From positions 7,902,896-7,966,895 of the forward strand of contig NC_030853.1 in the NCBI RefSeq assembly GCF_000208745.1: a stretch of DNA of 64,000 bases. Reading direction: 5' to 3'. The notes beneath the pieces were generated by a model that was not told the DNA's origin, ran no database searches, and was given only the letters and a program-made list of their open reading frames with translations. Origin of the DNA: Theobroma cacao. Lineage: Eukaryota; Streptophyta; Magnoliopsida; Malvales; Malvaceae. Made by a program: the position numbers and the translations under genes. Every line of letters begins with the position of its first letter. The first letter of the stretch is position 1. Positions 38,646 through 50,048 of this stretch are shown here, piece by piece.

Positions 38646-39845
38646 TTTGATTACTTTCTGTCCAATTCAACAATCCAAATTCAAGATTTCCATTGACCAT
38701 CGCACTTCTTAACATGCAGCATAAATTATTTATTCCTTACAACATTAAAACAACCTTTTCATAATCATAATTTTCACCATGCCACAGTCCAATGAAAAAT
38801 AAAAATAAATATATGACAATGTACTCATCCAAAATTATCAGATATGGCATGTGTTGCACCACAATTCCAAAATTTATATCTACTTGCTCACCCAAGCATC
38901 AAAAATTAAACAAACCCATCATGCACCCACATCAACAAAGTATTTATCAAGTATATTGGCAACAATAAAAAAATCCATGAATCCATTAGATGGGTAACAA
39001 GAATTAAGCACTAATCATAAAATTTTTCTGCACTTCAAGCATTAATCATGAGGAAGTATGAAAAACCCATTAACAATCATGCACAATGGACTCATTCAAG
39101 GTGCGACAATTTATAAAATTTAACACCAACCTCATCTTTTCTCTACACAAAATAATTGAAAACCAGGTGATTGGAGGAGTACTTACCTTAGGAATGCAAT
39201 AAGTGCAGGATTTTAAGTGAAAAAATAAAAAAATCTAAGTAGAAATATATGCAAAAATTTTGAGTGCAAAAGAAAGAAGAAGGCAGGAGAGTTGAAAGGC
39301 AATAAGGAATTAGGGAGTATGTTTGGCGGCAGGAGAAAAAGAAAGTGAAAGAAGAAAAAAAAAACAAAGGGTTTTTAAAGGGTTCGGGTTGGGCCATGAT
39401 GCTCAACTTTTCTAGCCCGAAGCATCACGCTTTGAGTTTGAGACTATGGCACTGAGGGTTGAGCACCGCCGCATTTTTGTTCTCTGTTTAGCACCGCGGC
39501 TCCCAAAGTGAGGGTCGTAGCACTGAAATATTCTGTTTCAACTGTCTTTCCTTGCATATTTCAAGGTCGCGACTCTCAATTTGAGGGCTGCAACTTTGAC
39601 TCTCTTTTTTTGAATTTTTTTTATTTTTTTTAATCTAATGTCCTGCAAAAAAAAACATGAAAAAAATACATTAAAAGAAAGAAATTAAAAACATGAAATA
39701 AAATAAAGATGAAAACAAGTAAAGTTAAGGAGCTTGGGTTCCCTCCCAAAAAGTGCTTCATTTATAGTTTTCAACTGGACTGATTTGGGCTCTAGGTAGT
39801 GTCAAGCAAGTGAATCGAGAACTTTTGACGATTAATTTTGCCTCC
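38646..39845. other. Non-coding spacer of the Athila remnant
   Basis: This lies between pol and the accessory ORF. No gene. At about 39410-39600 a GC-richer stretch repeats motifs such as GAGCACCGC and GGTCGCGAC, with AT-rich sequence on both sides. Confidence 0.5.
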
Positions 39846-41629
39846 TCAATAATGCTTCAATCTTTGTCGATTGACTTTAAATTTTTGAACATCTATCCCT
39901 CTAAATTCGATTGCTCCATGTGGAAATAACTCATTGACAATGAAAGGACCAGACCACCTTGATTTGAGCTTTCTCGAAAATAGTTTCAAGCGAGAATTAT
40001 AGAGCAACACTGCTTGTCCTGGCTCAAAGCTTCTTTCTAATATCTTTTTATCATGCCATTGTTTTGTTTTCTCTTTATAGAGTTTGGCATTCTCATAAGC
40101 TTGAAGGTGAAATTTATCAAGTTCATTTAATTGCAACAACCTTTGCTCACCTGCTGCTTGTAAATCAAAATTTAACTTTTTCACGGCCTAATAAGCATTG
40201 TGTTGAAGTTCCATAGATAAGTGACAAGCTTTGCCAAAGACCAACTTATACGGAGACATACCAATTAGGGTTTTGTAAGCAGTCCTATATGCCTACAGTG
40301 CATCATCTAATCTCTTTGACCAATCTTTTCTTGTGGGACATACGGTTTTCTCCAAAATCTTCTTGATTTCGCGATTCGATACTTCCACTTGGCCACTAGT
40401 TTGAGGATGGTACGCAAGGGCAACCTTGTGTTTAACTCCATATTTTGCCAGAAGTGTATCAAAATATTTGTTGCAAAAGTGACTTCTCTCATCACTAATA
40501 ATTGCCCTTGGAGTGCCAAATTGAGTGAAAATATTCTTCTTGATGAAATTCATTACCACCTATGAATCATTATGAGGAAAGGCTGCCGCTTCAACCCACT
40601 TGGAGACATATTCAACAATGAGCAAAATGTATTTGTTGTTATATGAAGATATGAACGGACCCATTAAGTCAATACCCCATACATCAAAAATTTCTATCTC
40701 CATGATGTTGTTGAGAGGCATCTCATGTCGCCTTGAGATATTTCCCACCCTTTGGCACCTGTCACAATGCAAAACAAAATTGTGAGCATCCTTAAATAAT
40801 GTAGGCCAATACAAACCTGATTGGAGAACTTTAGCAGCAATCCTTGCTCCTCTAAAGTGTCCTCCATAATCTGAAGAATGGCAATGGTGAAGCACACTTT
40901 GAATCTTTTCTTCTGAGACACATTTTTTGAACCTCTGGTCTTTATATTGTTTGAACAAGTAAGGCTCATCCCAAAAATAAAATTTAACATCATGCAAAAA
41001 TTTCTTTTCTAATGAAATTTTAAATTAGGGGGAATAATGTTGCTTACTAGATAATTCACGAAATCAGCATACCAAGGAAGTGATTTCTTATCAACTTGAA
41101 GGATTTATTCATCAGGAAAAGTCTCCTTGATTAAGGTTGAATCCTTACCTTGAGCTTCAATCTCCAATCTTGAGAAGTGGTCTGCCACTTGATTTTCTGT
41201 TCCTTTTCTATCACGAATCTCGAGATCAAATTCTTGAAGTAAGAGAATCCACCTTATCAATCTTGGCTTAGCGTCCTTCTTGGCAATCCAATATTTGATA
41301 GCTGAGTGATCAGTGTACACTATCACCTTTGTCCCCACTAGATAGGAGCGAAATTTGTCAAAAGCAAAAACCACAGCCCAAAGCTCCTTTTCTGTTGTGG
41401 TATAATTTTTCTAGGCCTCATTCAAAGTCTTGCTAGCATAATAGATGGAATGGAAGATTTTATCCTTCTAGTCCATCACACATAATCACTCGCATCACAC
41501 ATCAATTCAAAAGGGAGAGTCCAATTGGGACTAATTATAATAGGTGCAGATATTAATCTTTTCTTCAATTCATCAAAAGCAATAAGACATTCATTATCAA
41601 ACTTAAATGGCACATCTTTTTCAATCAAT
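39846..41629 (-). pseudogene. Athila-type pol remnant: RNase H and integrase
   Basis: In coding order from 41629 down: an end-of-RT segment, RNase H ([20 protein letters not shown] near 41330, VADHFSRLE near 41160), then integrase. The integrase zinc finger has CDRCQR near 40760; the core has the DLMGPF block near 40665, the SDERSHF block near 40500 and the [12 protein letters not shown] block near 40390. The C-terminal part ends NRQRLKHY at 39846. These sequences are typical of the Athila/Tat branch. In-frame stops (for example near 41480, 41390, 40557, 40292 and 40186) make it non-functional. Confidence 0.87.
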
Positions 41630-41630
41630 T

Positions 41631-42010
41631 GTCAGTTAAAATTTCACTGCGCAAGTATACGTATTGAGTAAATAGTATAATAGCAAGTAGAGTATCGATC
41701 CCACAGATAATTGATCTGAAATTTTACTAAGTACTAAAATTATAACAATTTAATCTTATCTAAACAATCAAATCCGAATAACTAAATTAATTAACTAAAA
41801 CTAATTAACCAAAATTTATATCAAGAAAAAAAATCAAAGCAATAATATAATTGGGTAAAAATCAAATCCAACAAGTCTAGGATTACAATATCCCTCACAC
41901 TTCATCTAAATCTTACCTCTCTTCCTTAACTTATTTCAATGGGTTGAATTGCTAACCTAAAGTCCTAAATTATTTATAAGGGTCTCCCGATTCATCTTAT
42001 CAAAAATATC
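41631..42010 (-). repeat. Athila/Tat-type LTR fragment, left part
   Basis: It starts near TGTCAGTTAAAATTTCACTG, with GTATCGATCCCACAG, a phrase common at the ends of Athila/Tat LTRs. It is interrupted by element B (TSD ATATC at 42006-42010) and continues at 53006. Its right end and target duplication could not be fixed. Confidence 0.5.
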
Positions 42011-44965
42011 TGTAAAGCCTGACCTTATTAAATACTATTCATGATATACATGTGATGATAACATGATTGCATGCTAGGAGAGTCCCGAAAAATTTACAAA
42101 AGTCGGTATTGTACCTAGAGGTACAACAAAGTTTATTTAATCCTCGAACTAGATCAAATAGGAATTTTAAGGTGAGATTAAGAGTTTCACAGTTCATGGA
42201 TGACTTAAAATGGTAATTTGGAGTTTGAGGATCAATTTGGAGTCAAATCAGAATTTTCACTAACTAGGGACAAAATGATCATTTGCCACTTGGGGACAAA
42301 ATGAGAATTTTAGAAAAGAATTTTTTGGCACCATTTGACTTATTGGAGTATAATTTGACTTATTGGAGTATGATTTGAGGTTTAAAAGTGAAAAATTTTA
42401 ATTTCGGTATAATTTGGAGTATAGGGGTAAAATGGTAATTTTGCCACCTCAAGGGCAAAATTGTAATTTTCCACCACCAGGATATTTTTTCCAGCACATG
42501 GTCTTCCTTTGTCTTCATCTTTGACCCTTGACTAAACATGTGGTGGAGATAAAATGTTTAAATTTTTAAAATTTTAAAAACGGGCCAATGACATGATACC
42601 ATGTGTCATGCCTTTATTAATTTATTATTTTCCTTTTTAAAAGGCACAAAATCAGCCCATCTTCCACCCCATGGCCGGCCAAACCAGCAAGAAGAGAGAG
42701 AAAAATAAAAACAAAACCCTAGAAGAGAAGAAAATAGAAAAAGTGTGAATTTTCAAGGAAATTAAGTGAAAAAGGTGAGTTTTTTCTATTAAGCTTGAGT
42801 TTTCTTATTCCCAAGCATTTCTCTTTATTTTCCATGATTAAATTACATGTTTTCATGATGAATTCAATTCTGAAAAAATGGGTTAGGAGAGAGAAAGTTG
42901 TTGGATTTATTTGATTTTAATTTATGTTAGTGTTTTTAGTTAGTTTAGCATATTTAGAAACAAAACAACAAGAAAAGAATTTATTTTCTCCCCCAACCAT
43001 TAATGGCTGAATTTACCATGTAGTGAGTGAGGATGAGTTTGATTTTATTCTAGGAGAATTGGTTAAGGAATAATGAATTATGAGCCTAGAAAAATAATGG
43101 GAATTTTCGGAGCAAAAATACGAATTTTTACCCACTAGGGGTATTTTCGTAATTTGCTATTGGGACTGATAATTTGCACCACACTGAGGGACATTAAGTT
43201 AATTTGGGTGCAATTGAGGTATAGAAACTGAAAAGAATTAAATTGGAGTTTAAACGGACCCGTTAGGAATTTAATCGGGTGATAAGACGAATTAGGCCAA
43301 TACCGGGTTTAGATAGTTACCAGTGCATTTTTGCATTCCATATCATGCATTGGTAGTCTAAATTAGTTTAATTTTGATTTAGTACCAACTTGGTGAAACT
43401 CTCGATTTTGTACTGTGTCAAGGTGGTGAGTCCTCCGATAAAGGCAAGGAAATTGCATCCGAGGACCAGTAGACAGAGTGCTTCGAAAGTCTGCATTCTA
43501 GACATTGTGAGTAAACTTACTGTCATTTTAATTATCTAGGGTGGTTTTTAGATGCTTTCATGAATTCTATGGAAAAAGGAATTTAAAAAGATAAATTTTC
43601 ATGTTTTATGAATAAATGAGTTTCAATGAAATTAAATTATAAATTGTTTTGAAATTAATAGTGATTTTGAAAAATAGAGTACACGGAGACTGTTAATTGT
43701 GGCAATTTGATTGTTTAAATTAACTGGCTTATGATAAATCGAGCATGATTGGCTAGTTGGCAATTGTATTGAAATGCGAATTGTTTGGTTACCTTGAAAA
43801 ACTACGAATTACAAAATTGCCATATCATGTTATTGAGTTTTATTATATGGTGGATTATATATTAATTAATCACTGCAGTAGGGGGTTTCTGTGGACCAGC
43901 CTTTTAGAGGGGCACGGTAAACCCCATTATATTCTTACCTCGAACGGAGAGGCGCGTAGGGTATCTCCTGGGGTAAAGTTTAGGGTTCACTTCACGCTAA
44001 ACCACCACGTGAGGGGGAACTCAGCCAACGCCAAGGAACGGCTATGTTTTCAAAACAAAAACATGATTTATGTGAAATGTGAATTTTAATAGCCTTGGCG
44101 GTCTCGGTAGGATGCCTCGGCCAAGGTGTCCCCGAGAATGGATTTATGGCACAAGCCTAGATTTTTATGAGATTCATAAGCCTCTTTACGTGTTTTGAAC
44201 AAAATGTGTTCTAATGCTATAACCCAGTTTATGATGATTTACTTTATTGTCTCCATGTACTCAACTCTAGATGTTTATGATGATGTTTGTTTACTCATTG
44301 GGATTTTATAATCTCACCACCCTCCTTTCCACCCATTTCAGGTTCAGTATAGACTGTAGATAGCTGATCTCATCGAGGACTACAGTGGGATCTGCATTTT
44401 CCAAACCGTAGGTTCACAGTCCTCTTTACTTTTGTTTATTCGGGGGCACTCTTGTTATTGTAAATTAAATTAAATATTTTGGCTTACTGTATTTAAGTAT
44501 GTATAAATTTATTTAGCTTTTACGTTATAAAAATTATTCACGTATAACTCTATAAATATTGTTTTATAAGAAAATAGAATATTTTACTTAATATTTCTTT
44601 TATTTTCTTATTATATTCAAATAACCATAATTTCGTTTTAAATGAAGATTTTAGACTTTTAAACTCATTTTGAATATGAATTGTGTGTTTTGTACTTGTA
44701 TATTACGTTTTAGCCAGTTTTAAAATTTTTGAGAAAAATGACCAAAATACCCTTGTGAGACGAAAAATTAATATTTTATTTGTTTAAAGTTGGAAACAGC
44801 TTAAAATATTTTAGAACACGATATTTGACAATGGTTGCTCACAAGGGAACAGAGAAACTGATAGTAAAGCCTTGCGGGGTTTCGGGTTGACATTCCGGGC
44901 AATAAGTGTCTACCGGGACACCGCGGCGGTTGTCACGGGCTCGAGGGGAGTACCGGGTCGTGACA
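42011..44965 (+). repeat. 5' LTR of element B
   Basis: 2955 bp from TGTAAAGCC to TCGTGACA. It is purine-rich around 42690-42745. A GC-rich block at about 43885-44160 is the part best conserved with the otherwise diverged solo LTR at 21772-25506. The 110-codon open frame at 43757-44089 overlaps this block and is not considered a gene. Confidence 0.95.
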
Positions 44966-44972
44966 ATTCGAT

Positions 44973-44984
44973 TGGTATCAGAGC
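44973..44984 (+). other. Primer-binding site (tRNA-Met) of element B
   Basis: An exact TGGTATCAGAGC, seven bases after the 5' LTR end. This is the usual initiator-tRNA-Met site for minus-strand cDNA priming. Confidence 0.93.
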
Positions 44985-45154
44985 TTTTGGTTTTCAAGAT
45001 CAAAGTTTTTAGTTTTAAAGTTGTTTTAAATATTTACAATATCAGTGTGGCCCCGGATTAAGTTAAGTTAGGTTAGGTTGAATAGAATGCATGCATTTGC
45101 ATATAGAGCCTAAGGTTACCTAAACTTGCTCGTATTTTTTTTATATATATTATA

Positions 45155-46723
45155 ATGCCTCCTCGACGCGGACGCCCACCTCTCACTAGATCGGTTGGGA
45201 GGGGAAGAGGTCGTTCCCAACGTCATCAGCCAGATACAGTAGAGGAGGAATCAGCTGCATCTACCATTCGGGCAGCACCTGCTGCTGAGCAGGCCGATAG
45301 TCCTCCACATCCTCCATCTCCTCAGCCACCTACTGGTATTCCCGCCATGCCTACTGAGGCAGCACAGGCATTGGCAGCTTTCTTTGCAGCAATGGCTGGT
45401 CAAGCTCAGACTGGTCAAGTTCCACCTGTAGTGCCTCCAGCTACTCCTTTAGTTCCACCACCAATACAAGATGTATCCATTTCCAAGAAGCTGAAGGAGG
45501 CTAGGCAATTGGGTTGTGTATCTTTCACTGGTGAGTTGGATGCCACTGTGGCAAAGGACTGGATTAATCAGGTGTCCGAGACTCTCTCTGATATGGGATT
45601 AGATGATGACATGAAGCTGATGGTGGCTACGAGATTATTAGAGAAGAGGGCTCGTACTTGGTGGAATTCGGTGAAGTCCCGTTCCGCTACTCCTCAGACA
45701 TGGTCCGATTTTCTCAGGGAATTCGATGGTCAGTATTTCACTTATTTCCATCAAAAAGAAAAGAAGAGAGAATTTCTGAGTTTGAAACAGGGAAATCTAA
45801 CTGTAGAGGAGTACGAGACTCGTTTTAACGAGTTGATGTTATATGTGCCGGATCTGGTGAAATCTGAGCAGGATCAGGCCAGCTATTTCGAGGAAGGGCT
45901 CCGTAATGAGATCAGAGAGCGAATGACAGTGATTGGTAGGGAGCCACATAAGGAGGTGGTACAGATGGCTTTACGGGCTGAGAAGCTCGCGACTGAGAAT
46001 AGAAGGATTCGGACTGAGTTTGCAAAAAGGAGGAATCCTGGTATGTCTTCTAGTCAGCCAGTAAAAAGAGGCAAGGACTCAGCGACTTCAGGGAGCACTA
46101 CTTCTGTTTCCGTGACATCTCCTCGACCTCCATTTCCACCATCACAGCAGAGACTTTCGAGGTTTAGCAGATCTGCTATGACTGGTTTTGGGAAGAGTTT
46201 CGGAGGTTCTGACAGATGCAAAAATTGTGGGAATTATCATAGTGGGCTATGTAGAGGGCCAACAAGATGTTTCCAATGTGGACAGACGGGTCACATTAGG
46301 AGTAATCGCCCACAGTTAGGACGAGTCACTGTAGCTGCATCATCTCCACCAGCTCGCACTGATATACAGAGGAGAGATTCTTCTGGGTTACCACCGAGAC
46401 AAGGAGTAGCCATACGGTCCGGTGTGGAGAGTAATACCCCGTCGCATCCACCTTCGAGACCACAGACTCGTACCGCGACAAGAATTTTTGCTGTGACAAA
46501 AGATGAGGCACGGGTCCGACCTGGAGCAGTGACAGGTGCTATGTCTTTATTTGATAAAGATGCTTATGTTTTGATAGATTCTGGCTCATATAGATCTTAT
46601 GTGAGTACGAAATTTGCATCAATTGCTGATAGAAACCTGTCACCATTAGAGGGAGAATTTGTAGTGCATACCCCTCTAGGAGAACAGTTGATTAGAAATA
46701 CTTGTTATAGAGACGTGGGGTAA
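45155..46723 (+). CDS. Element B gag plus protease start (522 residues)
   Basis: It starts at ATG 45155 with an Arg/Pro-rich N-terminus (PPRRGRPP). The retrotransposon gag domain spans about residues 140-270 (RTWWNSV, then [19 protein letters not shown]). Two Cys/His motifs follow: [12 protein letters not shown] and CFQCGQTGH. In the second, the final Cys is replaced by Arg (HIRSNR), so the knuckle is incomplete. The aspartic protease begins with the active-site DSG at residues 475-477. The frame ends at TAA 46721-46723 because a G-run has lost (or gained) a base; pol continues in the next frame. Gag would form the virus-like particle; the protease would cut the polyprotein. Confidence 0.9.
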   Translation: MPPRRGRPPLTRSVGRGRGRSQRHQPDTVEEESAASTIRAAPAAEQADSPPHPPSPQPPTGIPAMPTEAAQALAAFFAAMAGQAQTGQVPPVVPPATPLVPPPIQDVSISKKLKEARQLGCVSFTGELDATVAKDWINQVSETLSDMGLDDDMKLMVATRLLEKRARTWWNSVKSRSATPQTWSDFLREFDGQYFTYFHQKEKKREFLSLKQGNLTVEEYETRFNELMLYVPDLVKSEQDQASYFEEGLRNEIRERMTVIGREPHKEVVQMALRAEKLATENRRIRTEFAKRRNPGMSSSQPVKRGKDSATSGSTTSVSVTSPRPPFPPSQQRLSRFSRSAMTGFGKSFGGSDRCKNCGNYHSGLCRGPTRCFQCGQTGHIRSNRPQLGRVTVAASSPPARTDIQRRDSSGLPPRQGVAIRSGVESNTPSHPPSRPQTRTATRIFAVTKDEARVRPGAVTGAMSLFDKDAYVLIDSGSYRSYVSTKFASIADRNLSPLEGEFVVHTPLGEQLIRNTCYRDVG

Positions 46724-49700
46724 GGGTAGGTGAGGAAGAATTTAGGGGTGACTTAATTCCTCTAGAAATCTTAGATTTTGATTTAATATTGGGTATGGAC
46801 TGGTTAACTGCACATCGGGCGAACGTGGATTGTTTCCGAAAAGAAGTTGTTCTTCGAAATTCGGAGGGAGCAGAGATTGTGTTTGTAGGGGAACGTCGAG
46901 TATTACCATATTGTGTAATCTCAACCATCAAAGCTTCGAAATTAGTGCAAAAAGGGTATCCGGCTTATTTGGCATACGTGATCGATACTTCAAAGGGGGA
47001 ACCTAAGTTAGAGGATGTCCCAATAGTAAGTGAGTTTTCAGATGTATTTCCTGATGATTTACCAAGACTACCTCCTGATCGAGAGCTTGAGTTCCCTATT
47101 GATTTACTTCCGGGTACCGCACCTATTTCTATTCCTCCATATAGAATGGCTCCAGCAGAGTTGAAGGAACTGAAAGCCCAGTTGCAAGATTTGGTGGATA
47201 AAGGTTTCATTCGCCCTAGCATTTCTCCTTGGGGAGCACCAGTCCTATTTGTAAAGAAGAAAGATGGCACTCTTCGATTGTGTATTGATTACCGTCAGCT
47301 GAACCGAGTGACCATCAAGAATAAATACCCTTTACCCCGGATAGATGATCTTTTTGATCAATTACGAGGTGCTATGGTATTCTCTAAGATTGATTTGAGA
47401 TCTGGGTACTATCAGTTGAGGATTAAGGAGCAGGATGTACCTAAGACTGCCTTCAGGACGCGTTATGGGCATTATGAGTTTCTGGTGATGCCGTTTGGTT
47501 TGACTAATGCCCCGGCAGTTTTTATGGATCTTATGAACAGGGTGTTCCATCCATACTTGGATAAGTTTGTGATAGTATTCATCGATGACATCCTGGTTTA
47601 TTCGAAGAATGATGATGAACATGCTGCCCATTTGCGCATTGTGTTGCAAACTTTGCGCGAGAGACAACTCTATGCCAAGTTCTCTAAATGTGAATTCTGG
47701 TTGAAGGAAGTGGTTTTCTTGGGACATGTGGTGTCCGGAGCTGGAATTTATGTCGATCCCAAGAAGATTGAGGCAATCTTGCAATGGGAGCAACCGAGAA
47801 CGGTAACTGAGATTCGTAGTTTCCTTGGCTTAGCCGGTTATTACCGGAGATTTGTTCAGGGATTTTCTTTGATAGCAGCTCCTCTGACTCGTTTGACTCG
47901 TAAAGGAGTTAAGTATGAGTGGGATGATGTTTGTGAGAATCGATTTCAGGAGCTAAAGAACCGGTTAACCTCCGCTCCCGTTTTAACACTTCCTGTTAGT
48001 GGAAAAGAATTTGTGGTATATAGCGATGCATCTAAGTTGGGATTAGGGTGTGTGTTGATGCAGGACGAGAAAGTAATAGCTTATGCTTCCCGACAGTTGA
48101 AGAAGCACGAGACGAATTACCCTACTCATGACTTGGAGTTAGCAGCAGTAGTATTCGCATTGAAGATTTGGAGACATTATTTATATGGTGAGCGTTGTCG
48201 GATTTTTTCTGATCATAAAAGTTTGAAGTATTTGCTCACCCAGAAAGAGCTTAACTTGAGACAGAGACGATGGTTGGAGTTGATTAAGGATTATGACTTA
48301 GTGATTGATTATCATCCGGGAAAAGCAAATGTTGTAGCGGATGCCTTAAGTCGTAAATCCTCATCGTCGTTAGCAACACTTCAAAGTTCTTATTTTCCGA
48401 TGTTACTTGAGATGAAATCTCTAGGGATCCAGTTGAATAATGGTGAGGATGGAACCCTACTTGCTAGTTTCGTCGTGAGACCTTCATTGTTGAATCAGAT
48501 AAGAGAATTGCAGAAATCTGATGATTGGTTGAAACAGGAAGTTCAAAAGCTGCAAGATGGAGAAGCTAGTGAGTTTAGACTCAGCGATGATGGTACTTTC
48601 ATGCTTAGAGACCGAATTTGTGTTCCTAAGGATGATCAGTTGAGACGAGCTATTTTGGAGGAAGCTCATTCTTCCGCCTACGCTTTACATCCCGGAAGCA
48701 CCAAGATGTATCGGACTATTAAAGAAAGTTATTGGTGGCCGGGTATGAAACGAGACATAGCAGAGTTTGTAGCGAAATGTCTCACATGCCAACAGATCAA
48801 GGCGGAGCATCAAAAACCGTCAGGTACTCTTCAACCTTTACCGATTCCTGAATGGAAGTGGGAACATGTGACTATGGACTTTGTATTGGGTTTGCCGCGG
48901 ACACAAAGTGGGAAGGATGCTATTTGGGTGATTGTGGATAGATTGACTAAGTCCGCCCATTTCTTGGCTATCCATAGCACGTATTCTATTGAGAGGCTGG
49001 CAAGACTTTATATAGATGAGATTGTGAGATTACACGGAGTCCCAGTTTCTATTGTGTCAGATCGAGACCCTCGATTTACTTCTCGATTTTGGCCGAAATT
49101 TCAGGAAGCTCTTGGAACTAAATTGAGATTTAGTACTGCCTTTCATCCACAGACAGATGGTCAATCTGAGAGAACTATTCAGACCTTGGAGGATATGTTA
49201 CGGGCTTGTGTCATTGACTTTATCGGGAGTTGGGACAGACACTTGCCATTGGTGGAGTTTGCTTATAATAACAGTTTTCAGTCTAGTATTGGGATGGCAC
49301 CATACGAGGCTTTGTATGGAAGGAAATGCCGAACTCCGCTCTGTTGGGATGAAGTAGGTGAGAGGAAATTGGTGAATGTGGAATTGATTGATTTGACAAA
49401 CGATAAGGTCAAAGTTATCCGAGAGCGATTAAAGACAGCTCAAGATAGGCAGAAGAATTATTCGGATAAACGAAGGAAAGATTTGGAGTTTGAAGTCGAC
49501 GATAAAGTTTTTCTTAAGGTTTCTCCTTGGAAAGGTAATAATTTGAAATTTCCAAGTATTAAATCTTATTTGATTATACTATTGTGATAATTTGTGGTAT
49601 TTATTGGATGATGAAAGGTGTGATTCGATTCGCGAAGAGGGGAAAGCTCAATCCAAGATACATTGGACCTTTTCGTATCATTGAAAGGATTGGGCCAGTG

Positions 49701-50009
49701 GCTTACAGACTTGAATTACCCCCAGAGTTAGATCGAATTCATAATGTCTTCCATGTCTCGATGTTGAAAAAGTATGTTCCCGATCCCTCTCACATTTTAG
49801 AGACACCTCCCATTGAGTTGCATGAGGATTTGAAGTTCGAGGTGCAGCCTGTACGTATTCTAGATCGAAAGGATCGAGTGCTAAGGAACAAGAGCATTCC
49901 AATGGTGAAAGTATTGTGGAAGAATGCTCGAATGGAGGAGATGACGTGGGAAGTCGAGAGCCAGATGAGAAACCAATATCCACATCTTTTATTCGAATCA
50001 GGTAAGTGA
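46719..50009 (+). CDS. Element B pol: RT, RNase H, integrase, chromodomain-like tail
   Basis: Homology resumes in a new frame at about 46719 (VRVGEEEF); the first ATG is 46789. Counting from that ATG: RT spans about residues 110-300 with the catalytic FIDD at 264-267. RNase H has Asp413, Glu450, Asp474 and Asp518. Integrase has the zinc site His627, His634, Cys664 and Cys667, and a core with Asp697, Asp758 and Glu795. The frame stops at 49587, but removing a GT-AG segment (49535-49617) joins SPWKG directly to VIRFAKRGK. It then runs to TGA 50007-50009 through an integrase C-terminal region and a Tekay-type chromodomain-like end ([18 protein letters not shown]). All catalytic residues are present; only the upstream frameshift disables it. 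Confidence 0.9.
49535..49617 (+). other. Candidate spliceosomal intron within element B pol
   Basis: 83 bp, starting GTAATA and ending GATGAAAG, very AT-rich, phase 1. Its length is not a multiple of three and it contains stops. Its removal restores the family-typical KVSPWKGVIRF junction exactly. The paralogous pol of element A has no insertion at this point. The polypyrimidine tract is weak. Confidence 0.7.
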
Positions 50010-50032
50010 AATTTTGAGGTCAAAATTTTATT

Positions 50033-50043
50033 TTAAGGGGGGT
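50033..50043 (+). other. Polypurine tract of element B
   Basis: AAGGGGGGTAG lies a few bases before the 3' LTR start at 50049. This is the expected plus-strand primer. Confidence 0.85.
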
Positions 50044-50048
50044 AGTTC

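Larger units (their letters stand above)
35076..42005 (-). mobile_element. Athila-type Gypsy remnant
   Basis: A minus-strand element with RNase H, integrase and the C-terminal part of pol (41629-39846), followed downstream by an accessory ORF (38545-37506) in the position of the Athila third ORF. The gag and the RT N-terminus are absent: pol stops at 41630, where LTR-like sequence (TGTCAGTTAAAAT) begins. The downstream part (35100-36007, 37086-37500) has no gene; motifs such as CATCCCCAAACTTGAAG fit an Athila 3' untranslated region. A SIRE-type solo LTR is inserted at 36008-37080. No 3' LTR was identified. Confidence 0.7.

Noticed and set aside
43757..44089. 110-codon open frame, with a near-identical copy at 51796-52128
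   Set aside because: Both lie inside the two LTRs of element B, so the conservation reflects recent LTR duplication. It has no recognisable domain.
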